Part shown: positions 34,167-43,336 of the stretch, piece by piece
Layout: each line of letters begins with the position of its first letter
Position numbering within the stretch: position 1 is the stretch's first letter
Source of the DNA: Enterococcus_K sp051713825
GTDB lineage: Bacteria > Bacillota > Bacilli > Lactobacillales > Enterococcaceae
Assembly (NCBI RefSeq): GCF_051713825.1
Contig: NZ_JBIOQR010000001.1
Coordinates: 372,001 to 436,000, forward strand
Direction of reading: 5' to 3'
DNA: 64,000 bases
Notes under the pieces: generated by a model
Told to the model about the DNA's origin: nothing
Seen by the model: the letters and a program-made list of their open reading frames with translations, nothing else
Databases searched by the model: none
Made by a program: the position numbers and the translations under genes

Positions 34167-36884
34167 ATGCTAACCATAAGACGAGTAGAAAATGAGTGGG
34201 CGATTAGTGATAAAGACAAAGATAGAGACGGAGAAGGGAAAAGCGAACTGTATTTTACAGGAGCCCTTACAAAAGAAGCGGCTGCCCAGCTAGCAGAGAA
34301 AATCTTGAAGGAGTTTCCTAATGAAACGAGTGGGATGATTGAACTTACTTCAAGGGCCTCAATGGAAGAAATAGAGGGGGAGACGGGAAATCAAACTCAA
34401 ACAAAAATTCCCCAATCTCTCCAAATTTTCCGAAAAGAGTTAAGCGAGGAGTGGAATTGTCCGGTTATTTTTGATGTGGAGGTTGAAGACTGTGCCTCTG
34501 TAGAAGAAGCTATAGAAAAAGAACAGGAACAAATGAGCTGGGTTCTTCGTTACTATGGCTATCAACCAGGAAAAGATGAATATGCGGTTGAGTCATTGTT
34601 GACTACAGGAAATGGGTTTATTGGCTTAAGAGGAACAACGCCTGAAATGCGGATTAGTGAGGAGCATTACCCAGCCACTTATCTGGCAGGGTTGTATAAT
34701 ACGGCTGTTTCTGAGGTGTCTGGAAAAGAAATTAAGAATGAAGATTTTGTTAATGCACCAAACATGCAAGGACTGACAGTGGTTGTAGATGGGGAAGAGC
34801 TTATCTTTTCTGAACAACAGGTTCAATCAATTGAACGGACCCTTGATATGCGAACAGGTCTCTTTACAAGTCGTACGCATTTTGTGACAGAGACAAAAAA
34901 AGAGCTTGAAGTGGTCACGCAAAAAGTAGTCAGCATGGCGGATATGCACATTTACGCAATAGCTTATCAAGTGACGCCACTCAATTTTTCGGGTGAAATT
35001 GATGTGATTAGTTGTGCGGATGGTGGTGGCTATAATTATAATGTGGCGCGTTACCGAAGCCTAACGAAAGACCACTTAGATGTGCTTTCTATTGAGAGTG
35101 AAGGTCCGATTAGTCGATTGCTTGCACAAACAAAACAATCGAAGCTACCTATTTTTCAACAAGCCGAACTAAAAAGCTCATCCGTTTCTTTAGAAAATTT
35201 GGTCGCTGAACAAACGGCAACCAGTCTAAAACAAAGAATTTCAGTGACTGTTGAAAAAGATCAACCAATTCAGTTAGAAAAGATTGTTTCCGTTTATCAG
35301 GACCAACAAGCAGATCGAGTATCACCTTGTTTTGAAGCCGATTTTGAACAAATTAAACAAGCTTCTGCAAAGGCTTGGAGCAAGCTGTGGCAGCAAGCAG
35401 AAATTAAAGTTTCAGGAGACGTCATGTCTGAAAAAATGCTCCACCTGCATACGTATCATATGCTTGTTTCAGGGTCTCCCATTGCTAATCCTCATTTGGA
35501 TGCATCGATTACGGCACGAGGATTGCATGGAGAAGCCTATCGGGGACATATCTTTTGGGATGAACTGTTTATTTTACCATTTTATATCATTCATTTTCCG
35601 GAAACAGCAAAACAATTATTGATGTATCGTTACCGCAGATTGGAAGCCGCAAAAACAGCAGCTAAAGAAGCAGGGCATGAAGGGGCGATGTACCCGTGGC
35701 AATCGGGCTTGGATGGAAGTGAGCAGTCGCAAGAACTTCATTTGAATCCTATCACAGGAGAGTGGAGTGAAGACCATAGCCGCTTGCAACGACACGTCTC
35801 TCTAGCGGTTGCTTATAATGTTTGGCTGTATGTGAATAACACTAATGATACGGAGTTTATGGCGGAATATGGCATCGAGTTATTACTTGAAATTGCCAAG
35901 TTTTGGCTAAGTAAGGCAGCGTTTGATGAAACAACGAAACGATACTCAATTGCGGGAGTCATGGGACCAGATGAGTTTCATGAAGCCTATCCAGAGGCGC
36001 AAACGGGTGGCTTAAAGGATAATGCCTACACGAATATGATGGTTGTGTGGCTGTTTGAAGAAATCACTAAAATTTATCAAGGCTATGATAAAGAAGTCTT
36101 ATCGAACATTCAACAAAAAGTTTCTTTGACTGAAAATGATTTAGCAAAAATGACACAAATCAAACAAGCGCTTCATTTAGAAATCAATTCAGAGGGGATT
36201 ATCGCTCAGTTCGAAGGCTATTTTGAACTTGAGGAAGTGGATTGGACTTACTATAAAGAAAAATACGGCAATATTTATCGGATGGATCGTATTTTGAAAG
36301 CAGAAGGGCGCTCAGCAGATGAGTTTAAAGTTGCAAAACAAGCCGATAGTTTAATGATTTTCTATAATTTGCATAAGTCGCGTGTTGACCAAATTCTAAC
36401 GGAGCTAGACTATCAATTACCCGAAGATTATGTGGAGAAGAACCTTGCGTATTACTTGGCTCGAACGTCTCATGGTTCAACGCTTTCTCGGATTGTACAT
36501 TCGCAGTTGGCCTCAATCGTTGAAGACAAAGAACTTTCTTTGACTCTTTATCAAGAAGCGTTACGGTCTGACTACCGAGATATTCAAGGTGGAACAACCG
36601 CAGAAGGGATTCATGCAGGCGTGATGGCGGCAACCTTATTCAGCACATTAACGACTTTTGCCGGTATCGATATTCGACAAGAAACGATTCACATTCAGCC
36701 GCGTCTGCCTGAGCAATGGCATGAGTTAGCATTCAAATTGACGATTAGGGGCATTCATTTTTCGTTAATGATAACCAAAACAGAACTGATTGTTGAAGCG
36801 AGTCAAGCGGTGGATATTACCGTAAACGGACGATTGATTCATCTTCTACCAGCACAAAAAACACCAATTACGTTAGGAGCATAA
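34167..36884 (+). CDS. GH65 disaccharide phosphorylase, probably trehalose-6-phosphate phosphorylase, with N-terminal extension
   Basis: 905 residues from the ATG at 34167. The GH65 core begins near residue 130 (YAVESLLTTGNGFIGLRGT) and includes ARGLHGEAYRGHIFWDELF, the general-acid Glu603 in GPDEFHEAYPEA and the phosphate-binding ARTSHGSTLS. The context (trehalose PTS, beta-phosphoglucomutase, TreR) suggests phosphorolysis of trehalose-6-phosphate to beta-glucose-1-phosphate and glucose-6-phosphate, as in Lactococcus. Typical members have about 750-780 residues; the first 125 residues here, charged and without a recognised domain, are extra. Maltose or kojibiose phosphorylase activity is an alternative. 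Confidence 0.85.
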   Translation: MLTIRRVENEWAISDKDKDRDGEGKSELYFTGALTKEAAAQLAEKILKEFPNETSGMIELTSRASMEEIEGETGNQTQTKIPQSLQIFRKELSEEWNCPVIFDVEVEDCASVEEAIEKEQEQMSWVLRYYGYQPGKDEYAVESLLTTGNGFIGLRGTTPEMRISEEHYPATYLAGLYNTAVSEVSGKEIKNEDFVNAPNMQGLTVVVDGEELIFSEQQVQSIERTLDMRTGLFTSRTHFVTETKKELEVVTQKVVSMADMHIYAIAYQVTPLNFSGEIDVISCADGGGYNYNVARYRSLTKDHLDVLSIESEGPISRLLAQTKQSKLPIFQQAELKSSSVSLENLVAEQTATSLKQRISVTVEKDQPIQLEKIVSVYQDQQADRVSPCFEADFEQIKQASAKAWSKLWQQAEIKVSGDVMSEKMLHLHTYHMLVSGSPIANPHLDASITARGLHGEAYRGHIFWDELFILPFYIIHFPETAKQLLMYRYRRLEAAKTAAKEAGHEGAMYPWQSGLDGSEQSQELHLNPITGEWSEDHSRLQRHVSLAVAYNVWLYVNNTNDTEFMAEYGIELLLEIAKFWLSKAAFDETTKRYSIAGVMGPDEFHEAYPEAQTGGLKDNAYTNMMVVWLFEEITKIYQGYDKEVLSNIQQKVSLTENDLAKMTQIKQALHLEINSEGIIAQFEGYFELEEVDWTYYKEKYGNIYRMDRILKAEGRSADEFKVAKQADSLMIFYNLHKSRVDQILTELDYQLPEDYVEKNLAYYLARTSHGSTLSRIVHSQLASIVEDKELSLTLYQEALRSDYRDIQGGTTAEGIHAGVMAATLFSTLTTFAGIDIRQETIHIQPRLPEQWHELAFKLTIRGIHFSLMITKTELIVEASQAVDITVNGRLIHLLPAQKTPITLGA

Positions 36885-36887
36885 CTA

Positions 36888-37541
36888 ATGAAAAAAGGCT
36901 TTATTTTTGATTTAGATGGAGTAATTACTGATACAGCGAGCTTTCATTTTATTGCTTGGAAGCAGCTAGCAGATGAGCTAGGAATTATAATTGATTTGAA
37001 GTTTAACGAGCAATTAAAGGGCATCAGCCGGATGGAATCTCTGGAACGAATCCTTAGACAAGGTGGCAAAGAAACTGATTATTCTCTTGAAGAAAAAGAA
37101 GCCTTAGCTGATAAAAAGAATACGCACTATGTTACTTTATTACAAGAGCTGACGCCTGAAAATATTTTACCTGGAGTAGAGACGTTTTTGAAGGAAGCGG
37201 CAAGTCGAGCGATTCCTTGTGCGATAGCTTCTGCATCAAAAAATGCACCTTTCATTTTAGAGAAGTTGGGAATTAAAGAATGTTTTTCAGTAATTGTTGA
37301 TCCGAATACCTTAGCTAAAGGCAAACCTGATCCAGAAATTTTTCTTCGTGCAGCAAAAGGATTGGCGATTCAACCAAACGAAGCGATTGGCTTTGAAGAT
37401 GCCCAAGCTGGTATAGAGGCAATTAAGGCAGCTGGTATGTATGCAGTGGGGATTCAAACAGAAGAGGCGTTGGTAGGTGCCAATAAGATTGTGAAGCGAT
37501 TAGATGAGCTATCAATGGATGAGCTATTGAAAAGCGAATGA
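36888..37541 (+). CDS. pgmB: Beta-phosphoglucomutase
   Basis: 217 residues. The HAD core begins FDLDGVITDTASFHFIAW (nucleophile Asp and acid/base Asp two residues on); the cap has the substrate loop LKGISRMESLERIL; later motifs are CAIASASKNA, KGKPDPEIFL and GFEDAQAGIEAIKAAGM. It converts beta-glucose-1-phosphate released by the GH65 enzyme to glucose-6-phosphate. The start lies 3 bp after the phosphorylase stop, so the two are cotranscribed. Confidence 0.95.
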   Translation: MKKGFIFDLDGVITDTASFHFIAWKQLADELGIIIDLKFNEQLKGISRMESLERILRQGGKETDYSLEEKEALADKKNTHYVTLLQELTPENILPGVETFLKEAASRAIPCAIASASKNAPFILEKLGIKECFSVIVDPNTLAKGKPDPEIFLRAAKGLAIQPNEAIGFEDAQAGIEAIKAAGMYAVGIQTEEALVGANKIVKRLDELSMDELLKSE

Positions 37542-37568
37542 ATCATGAGTAGTTAATAGGTGAGGTGA

Positions 37569-37615
37569 AACATAGGTCAAGTTTTCTTTTAAGAGAATTA
37601 GACCTGTGTTTTTTC
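37569..37615 (+). terminator. Terminator after pgmB
   Basis: AACATAGGTC (37569-37578) pairs with GACCTGTGTT (37601-37610), one wobble. An inner TTTTCTT/AAGAGAA stem and a T run complete it. Confidence 0.75.
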
Positions 37616-37717
37616 TGTTATATCAGGCATTTTTGGCGAACTTCTCTATGACTTGTGGTTGATTTAAAAAAAAGGGACGATTATACTTGTAAATAGAAAT
37701 GAGATAAGGAGACCGTC

Positions 37718-38431
37718 ATGAATAAGTTTAATGAAATTTTTTTAGATCTTGAAAAAAAGATTTTAGCGAATGAATACCCACCTCAAACTCTACTCCCGAG
37801 TGAAAATCAGTTGATAAAAATTTATGGTGTCTCAAGAGAAACCATTCGAAAAGCCTTAAATCTATTAACTAATGCTGGATATATTCAAAAAAAGCAAGGA
37901 AAAGGTTCAATTGTTTTGGATTTGAATCGTTTTGATTTTCCTATCTCTGGATTGACGAGCTACAAGGAATTGCAGAAAACGCAAGGAATCCCAAGTCAAA
38001 CGATTGTACATACCTTGGAAGAGACAGTGGTACCCAAGCAGTTAAGTGAATTAACGGGCTGGTCGAAGGATGAACTTGTTTGGCAATTAATTCGTCAGCG
38101 AAAAATCGATGGTGAGATAGTTATTTTAGATAAAGACTACTTATTAAAATCAGTCGTTTCTGAGCTACCTAAAGAGCGAGCAGAAGATTCTATTTATGAT
38201 TACTTTGAGAATGATTTGGCACTGGAAATTGCCTATGCCCAAAAGGAAATTACGGTGGAAGTAGCTACTAAAGAAGTGCAAGAGTTGATGAACTTAAAGG
38301 AAAACGAATACGTTGTCGTGATTCGAAGTTTGGTTTATTTAGAGGATACCCGTTGTTTCGAATATACGGAATCAATCCACCAATTAGACAAATTCAGATT
38401 TGTCGAGTTTGCGCGTAGACGTAAAGTGTAA
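37718..38431 (+). CDS. treR: TreR, GntR-family trehalose operon repressor
   Basis: 237 residues. The GntR winged helix occupies residues 1-70 (LLPSENQLIKIYGVSRETIRKALN region). A UTRA ligand domain follows (FDFPISGLTSYKELQKTQGI onwards), with the closing YTESIHQLDKFRFVEFARRRK. The DFPISGLTSYKEL block is typical of TreR, which senses trehalose-6-phosphate. It has its own start region after the terminator. AAGGAGAC precedes the ATG. Two matching palindromes at 33855 and 34133 are its likely targets. Confidence 0.9.
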   Translation: MNKFNEIFLDLEKKILANEYPPQTLLPSENQLIKIYGVSRETIRKALNLLTNAGYIQKKQGKGSIVLDLNRFDFPISGLTSYKELQKTQGIPSQTIVHTLEETVVPKQLSELTGWSKDELVWQLIRQRKIDGEIVILDKDYLLKSVVSELPKERAEDSIYDYFENDLALEIAYAQKEITVEVATKEVQELMNLKENEYVVVIRSLVYLEDTRCFEYTESIHQLDKFRFVEFARRRKV

Positions 38432-38465
38432 TTTTATAAAGATAAGTAATGGAGGACATGAGTGA

Positions 38466-39218
38466 ATGGCTGACTTAACAATAAAAGAGCTTGCTGATGA
38501 ATTAGGAGTTAGCAAAGATAAGGTAAAGTATCGAGTGAGGAAATTACCTAGCGAATTTACCTACAAAGAGGGGAATGTTACCTATCTGACAAAAACAGCA
38601 GTATCAAAGATTAAATCAGAATTTGGTGGGGAATCTGCGGAAAAAGTACCTAGTGAATCCCCGGGTAATTTACCTAATGAATACCCAGCGGAAAACACTG
38701 ATTATTTGAAAGAAATCATTGGTAAAAAGGATGAGCAAATCCATCAACTTCAAGAAATGCTTAAGACCCAACAAAAGCTAGTTGATCAACAACAACAGCT
38801 AACTCTTCAAGCAAGTAAACAAATTGAGTTGTTACAAACACAAGTCAATGAGTTGAAGCTCCCAGTTGAAGTCGCGAGTCAAGACAAACCTCTTTCAATA
38901 GAAACAACAAAGGAAGAACCTGAAGAGTCACTTGCTGAAGAAAAAGGAACACCAACAGATAAAATCGAGAAGTCAAGTAAAGTAAGTGAAACAGCTAAAA
39001 CTGCTGAAGAAAAATCTGTTGAGAAAGAGAAAGTCTCAATTGAGAATGTCTCATCAGAAGAGACCGGAACCAGTAGTGAAACGGCGGCTGATGAATTATC
39101 GGAGTCAAACACAATGACAAGCTCAAAATCTGAGGCAGAAAACAAACCAAGTTCAGTAGAAACACCACAAAAAGTTGAAAAAAAAGCAGGCTTGTGGGCA
39201 AGATTGTTTAAGAAATAA
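38466..39218 (+). CDS. DUF536-like HTH and coiled-coil protein
   Basis: 250 residues. Residues 1-55 are a MerR-like helix-turn-helix (LTIKELADELGVSKDKVKYRV). A coiled coil follows (about 75-135, DEQIHQLQEMLKTQQKLVDQ). The rest is a disordered Glu/Ser/Thr-rich region, and the protein ends in an amphipathic basic tail GLWARLFKK that could touch membrane. DUF536 proteins are best known beside rep genes of lactococcal and enterococcal plasmids, but chromosomal copies exist. No rep gene adjoins. Weak ribosome site GGAGG at 38452-38456. Role unknown. Confidence 0.75.
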   Translation: MADLTIKELADELGVSKDKVKYRVRKLPSEFTYKEGNVTYLTKTAVSKIKSEFGGESAEKVPSESPGNLPNEYPAENTDYLKEIIGKKDEQIHQLQEMLKTQQKLVDQQQQLTLQASKQIELLQTQVNELKLPVEVASQDKPLSIETTKEEPEESLAEEKGTPTDKIEKSSKVSETAKTAEEKSVEKEKVSIENVSSEETGTSSETAADELSESNTMTSSKSEAENKPSSVETPQKVEKKAGLWARLFKK

Positions 39219-39285
39219 GTGAATGGTGAGTGAGTCGAACATACACACCAACTCAATAGAGAAAACGTATAAATACACTGAAAGT

Positions 39286-39313
39286 CCACTCTATGGCAAT
39301 AGGGTGGTTTTTT
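39286..39313 (+). terminator. Terminator after the DUF536-like gene
   Basis: CCACTCTAT (39286-39294) pairs with ATAGGGTGG (39299-39307), followed by six T. Confidence 0.7.
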
Positions 39314-39347
39314 GGTGCTTGCAATTATTTTGTTGAAGCATATCTAG

Positions 39348-39383
39348 AGCATGGGACATAACTCAAAAAGTTATGCCCATGCT
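39348..39383. repeat. Hairpin opening the 39-40 kb repeat region
   Basis: AGCATGGGACATAACT (39348-39363) pairs with AGTTATGCCCATGCT (39369-39383), one bulge. The GGGACATAAC motif also occurs in the maf/treB terminator and is a common intergenic hairpin type in enterococci. Confidence 0.7.
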
Positions 39384-39428
39384 CCTATTTCCCGAATAAA
39401 CGGTGGGCACCGAAGCAATTCCATCTTC

Positions 39429-39728
39429 ACGTTGTTCCGCTCTCAACAACTTCTATGCATGGGACATGCTAGAGTTGAAGGTCTGCACTACGTAAAAACC
39501 ATACTCCGATCTCATCAATCTCTAAAGGTGAAACACCTTAAGAATTGAAGGACGTTGTTCCGCTCTCAACAACTTCTATGCATGGGACATGCTAGAGTTG
39601 AAGGTCTGCACTACGTAAAAACCATACTCCGATCTCATCAATCTCTAAAGGTGAAACACCTTAAGAATTGAAGGACGTTGTTCCGCTCTCAACAACTTCT
39701 ACGCATGAGACATGCTAGAGTTGAAGGT
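39429..39728. repeat. 123-bp tandem repeat, two full copies and one partial
   Basis: Units start at 39429, 39552 and 39675 with ACGTTGTTCCGCTCTCAACA. Copies 1 and 2 are near-identical; copy 3 stops after about 54 bp. Each unit contains an AAGGTG-AAA-CACCTT hairpin and a CAAC...GTTG stem around GCATGGGACATGC. A diverged single copy lies at about 46530-46680. No coding capacity is convincing. Confidence 0.9.
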
Positions 39729-39748
39729 TCGGAAATAAGCTGAAATTG

Positions 39749-39789
39749 CTGTTCTACATCTATTTACAAAGTAAATAGATGTAGAACAG
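39749..39789. repeat. Perfect 19-bp hairpin
   Basis: CTGTTCTACATCTATTTAC (39749-39767) and GTAAATAGATGTAGAACAG (39771-39789), loop AAA. The following bases GTACCTACCTGG recur at the end of each 51-bp unit downstream. Confidence 0.92.
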
Positions 39790-39893
39790 TACCTACCTGG
39801 TCACAAAAATTTGAAGAGCACCATGTAGGAATCAATCAACATCGAAAGAAAGTCTTTCGTGTTTCTTGTCATTTCCGTGAATTCCCTCTTATT

Positions 39894-39995
39894 GCTGTAA
39901 AACACAACGAAGTATGAGTTGATGTTGCACAGTACCTACTCGGTGCTGTAAAACACAACGAAGTATGAGTTGATGTTGCACAGTACCTACCCGGT
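39894..39995. repeat. 51-bp tandem repeat, two copies
   Basis: Units at 39894-39944 and 39945-39995 differ at one position and end in ACAGTACCTAC(T/C)CGG. Each unit can fold (CTGT...ACAG, AACACAAC...GTTGATGTT). Together with the 19-bp hairpin this makes three elements with a shared tail. Confidence 0.88.
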
Positions 39996-40116
39996 TCTCG
40001 GAGTTAAACACTTCTGTCCCAATCTCGAAAATTAAAATATAATGGCTTTAGGATTAGAGGTTGACTAATCTTGGTCGTTTTTGGTACGCTTATAGATAAA
40101 AAATGCGAGGTGCAGT

Positions 40117-41022
40117 ATGAGAAAAATTGGGATTATTGGGTTAGGAAATGTCGGGAGTACTTTGGCTTATTCATTGGTATCAAGAGGCGTAGCTGACGAG
40201 TTAGTTCTCATTGATAAAAAAGAAGAGAAGGCTGTTGCGGAACAATACGATCTATTAGATGCACAGGTCCATTTACCTCAAAAAATGACTATTACGATTC
40301 AAAATTATGAGGCTTTAGCTGACGCCGATATTATCGTCTTTTGCCCAGGAAAAATTAGTGTTTTGGCTGGAGAAGGTGGTCGTCTATTAGAGCTTAATTT
40401 AACGAGTAAAATGGTGGAAGAAGTGGCACCAAAAATTAAGGCATCAGGTTTTCAAGGCATCATCATTGTTATCACCAATCCGTGCGATGTTATCACAACT
40501 TATATGCAAAAGTTAACGGGTTTTCCGCCGAATCGAGTGATTGGAACAGGCACGTTACTAGACACCGCTCGTATGAAACAAGCGGTTGGCAAAAAATTGG
40601 CTATAGATAGTCGATCAATCGAAGGGTTTGTTTATGGCGAGCATGGAGAATCACAATTTGTCGCTTGGTCAACGGTAACAGTGGGTGGAAAATCCCTTTG
40701 TAAGCTAGATGAGAAACAAGATTTGGAGCAACTGAAAGAGGATGCCCGACTAGGTGGCTGGAAGATTTTTTCTGGGAAAGGGTATACTAGTTATGGAATT
40801 GCTACGTGTACGACAGCACTAATCCAAGCAATCTTTAATGATGCGCTAGCGATTTTACCTGTTTCTGCGTATGATCAAAAAGCTGGCGTATATTACGGTC
40901 AACCAGCAATTATTGGAAAGACTGGTGTAGTAAAACTTAGCCCTTGTGAGTTAACTAATGAGGAACAGGCAAAACTTCAAGAGTCGATTTCGGTCATTCG
41001 AGAAACGTTTGAAGGTAGGTAA
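40117..41022 (+). CDS. L-2-hydroxyisocaproate dehydrogenase (LDH/MDH superfamily)
   Basis: 301 residues. The Rossmann start IGIIGLGNVGSTLAYSL, the NAD-selective Asp in LVLIDKK, the VITNPCDVITTYMQ block and the catalytic His in VYGEHGES are clear. The active-site loop lacks the Gln/Arg order of true lactate dehydrogenases (CPGKISVLAGEGGRL), fitting the L-HicDH group, which reduces branched 2-oxoacids from amino acid transamination. GCGAGGTG precedes the ATG. It lies alone between repeat arrays. Confidence 0.88.
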   Translation: MRKIGIIGLGNVGSTLAYSLVSRGVADELVLIDKKEEKAVAEQYDLLDAQVHLPQKMTITIQNYEALADADIIVFCPGKISVLAGEGGRLLELNLTSKMVEEVAPKIKASGFQGIIIVITNPCDVITTYMQKLTGFPPNRVIGTGTLLDTARMKQAVGKKLAIDSRSIEGFVYGEHGESQFVAWSTVTVGGKSLCKLDEKQDLEQLKEDARLGGWKIFSGKGYTSYGIATCTTALIQAIFNDALAILPVSAYDQKAGVYYGQPAIIGKTGVVKLSPCELTNEEQAKLQESISVIRETFEGR

Positions 41023-41324
41023 ATAGAGGAGTCAAATTAGGTTGAAAGGCTAGCGGTAAAATGTGGCACTCTTTCACCAGTGTCACCATCTAGATTAATT
41101 GAATATATCAAGGAAACCCCTTCTTAAAGTGGATTTTTTGAGTTATATAATGTCTACTGGATAATTACTTATTAAGTCGCGACTTTTTCAATGAAAAGAA
41201 TAAGTGTAACTTATCTAATTCAACGATTTTCAAAAGCTATTTTTTCACTAATTGTTAATTTGAATTAGTCGTTGCTATAAAATGTGATAGTATGGCTTTA
41301 AGAGACATTTTGGTGTCATACAAT

Positions 41325-41690
41325 CGGGCTATGTAGACAATTATGTTATTGCATCATCATCTATCCGTAGTGCCAAAGGAGCACCAGAATTGATTTGCTA
41401 TTGTCTTCTTGCGAATATTGGTTACGTAGGGACAAAACTTCAAGAGCGGTTTCACCAAAAAGGGTATTCGCTTTGGACACCTTATCGCTTCAGCCTGGTT
41501 GGGTAAAAAACATAACAAAAGCTTTTTAAAAGCTATTAGAAGAACCAGCGAAAGTCGATGCGCTATTTTAGTATAAGAAGAGGGCATTAAGCGAAAGACC
41601 GCACGCAACTTGAAGGCTTTCAACTGGAAGTAGAGTGCGGTCTTTTAGTGTATAACTTGGGTTATTTTGAGGTAACTAATTCCAGACGTT
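41325..41690 (+). pseudogene. Degenerate DDE transposase fragment (IS982-like)
   Basis: Reading three frames in succession gives a continuous transposase-like sequence: SGYVDNYVIASSSIRSAKGA and ANIGYVGTKLQERFHQKGYS, then KKHNKSFLKAIRRTSESR, then TARNLKAFQLEVECGLLVYN with LGYFEVTNSRRYKI. The GYVGxKL block, the RRT(x)E(S/T) block and the final LxxYNLGYF resemble IS982-type transposases. At least two frameshifts and an absent N-terminal half make it non-functional. The remaining part of the interval 41023-41828 shows nothing else. Confidence 0.55.
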
Positions 41691-41828
41691 ATAAGATATT
41701 TGTTAAACAATCATATAAAAAAAGATACTCAAAAACCAAACTGCAGGAATAAATCCATGTTGGTTTTTGAATACCATATAATTGACATAAAATTTTAGCA
41801 TAACGTGTCTATTGCTCTTTTCAGATAA

Positions 41829-42131
41829 TCAAAAATTATGAGAAACTAGATAAGGTACAATCAAATGGAAAACTAATGTACTTACAAAATATACGCTGTA
41901 GCCAAAAATTAACACGCTGATTAAATCAACCTTTTGATATTTATTTTTATATCTTTTCTTAAACAATAGATATAAAAAAATTGTAATGAAAAATGATACA
42001 AAAATAGACCTAGTGTTTATAATATTGTTCCAAGTATCCGATAAGCCCTCCATTGTGGGCCTAGGCAAATAATAATAAACACTGATTGCAATAAGATATT
42101 TTATCAACGATATTTGCCTTTTCTCTGTCAT
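41829..42131 (-). CDS. Small membrane protein, three predicted helices
   Basis: 100 residues from the ATG at 42131, preceded by AAAAGGAAG; a GTG at 42140 is less likely. Hydrophobic helices lie at about residues 8-24, 43-59 and 73-95, with a Lys/Arg-rich loop between the last two. Not recognised. It follows the decayed secreted-protein gene by 15 bp on the same strand, so the two were an operon. A secreted effector followed by a small membrane protein resembles bacteriocin/immunity pairs, but there is no sequence evidence for that function. Confidence 0.55.
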   Translation of the reverse strand: MTEKRQISLIKYLIAISVYYYLPRPTMEGLSDTWNNIINTRSIFVSFFITIFLYLLFKKRYKNKYQKVDLISVLIFGYSVYFVSTLVFHLIVPYLVSHNF

Positions 42132-42146
42132 CGTACCCACTTCCTT

Positions 42147-42566
42147 TTATGGTCTAACTAACCTGTACGGTTCCTCTATTCCAGTAACTTTCTGGCTGAC
42201 CGTTCTGATAAATTTACCTGAATATTTATCATATAAATCACATGAAACACTTCTATAATAAACATGATATGTACGAAAAATATTTAAATATAGAATACTC
42301 GTATCTTGAGTATACATATAATAACAACTTCTATATTTATAATTTGTACTTCTACGGTTTTTTCCAAATATATCCACCACTTCTTGGCTGAATACGTGGA
42401 ATTTCTTTAACTGTCTTTCCCTCTATAACTTCATTCCCATTAATAATATATGAATTCGAAATTCCATCTGAAGGTACAGAAATTGTGTCTGCTTTAGCTA
42501 CACCATCAAAACCAATCAACAACCCAAAAGTAAAAAACAGACAAGGAAATCAACCAGTTTCTTCAA
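42147..42566 (-). pseudogene. Secreted protein gene broken by two frameshifts
   Basis: On the minus strand a TTG at 42566 after GAGAAGG starts KKLVDFLVCFLLLG. A shift then gives GLLIGFDGVAKADTISVPSD, a signal peptide with probable cleavage after AKA, continuing through NSYIINGNEVIEGKTVKEIP and RSGGYIWK. A second shift in a run of A (about 42360) gives the Tyr-rich C-terminal part (RSTNYKYRSCYYMYTQDTSI onward, 42147-42370). Corrected, it would be about 138 residues, basic and tyrosine-rich. No family was recognised. Confidence 0.55.
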
Positions 42567-43254
42567 ATAAATAACCTTCTCAATTTTATAGTTTAAGAAT
42601 ACCAAAAAAAGAGAGCGATTACAATTTATTTCTTGAATTCGTTCTAACAAGTAAAGTGGTGTTTGTCCCAACCTCTAGTATCGCACTACGCTTATCATTC
42701 TACTAGTAGGTCTGTATAAGTAGAACTGGCAACTAATAGGTCTTGTACAAGTGGGACTGGCAGCTAGAGCTACTTTAAAGGTCAGTGAACTGTTCCAGTT
42801 CACCTTATCGCTCTGCGCATATCATCCCACTAGATGGTCCTACAAAAGCGGGACTGACAGCTAAGGCTATTTTTAAAGGTCCGCGAACTGTTCCAGTTCA
42901 CCTTATCGCCTCACGCCTACCATCCCTACTAGTGCTATTTAAAGGATGTGAAATGAAACATTTCACTAGTATCGCACTACGCTTACCATTCTACTAGTAG
43001 GTCTGTATAAGTAGAACTGGCAACTAATAGGTCTGTACAAGTGGGACTGGCAGCTAGAGCTACTTTAAAGGTCAGTGAACTGTTCCAGTTCACCTTATCG
43101 CTCTGCGCATATCATCCCGCTAGATGGTCCTACAAAAGCGGGACTGACAGCTAAGGCTATTTTTAAAGGTCAGTGAACTGTTCCAGTTCACCTTATCGCC
43201 TCACGCCTACCATCCCACTAATAGGTCTGTACAAGTGGGACTGGCAAAAAAATA

Positions 43255-43336
43255 GCCTGCCAGAGGGTAGCTGGCAGGCAAAGGAGTTAAAAAAATGAAA
43301 AAGTGTTTTTGTTAGGGTTGTTTGTTGGTATACATA
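43255..43336 (+). pseudogene. Hairpin plus truncated, frameshifted signal-peptide start, copy 1
   Basis: GCCTGCCAG (43255-43263) and CTGGCAGGC (43271-43279) form a perfect 9-bp hairpin, followed by AAAGGAG and ATG AAA AAG. The frame stops after six codons, but inserting one A gives MKKVFLLGLFVG, close to the start of the lipoprotein at 15716. Nothing of the mature protein remains. Confidence 0.5.

Noticed and set aside
39351..39548. 65-codon open frame across the 123-bp repeat
   Set aside because: It lies in repeat DNA, has no ribosome binding site and the frame is not kept in the 46.5-kb copy.
41357..41623. Minus-strand 88-codon open frame
   Set aside because: It is the reverse of the degenerate transposase fragment and has no start signals.
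41829..42566. Firm call of a bacteriocin and immunity pair
   Set aside because: The layout is suggestive, but no bacteriocin motif or family match is visible and the first gene is broken.
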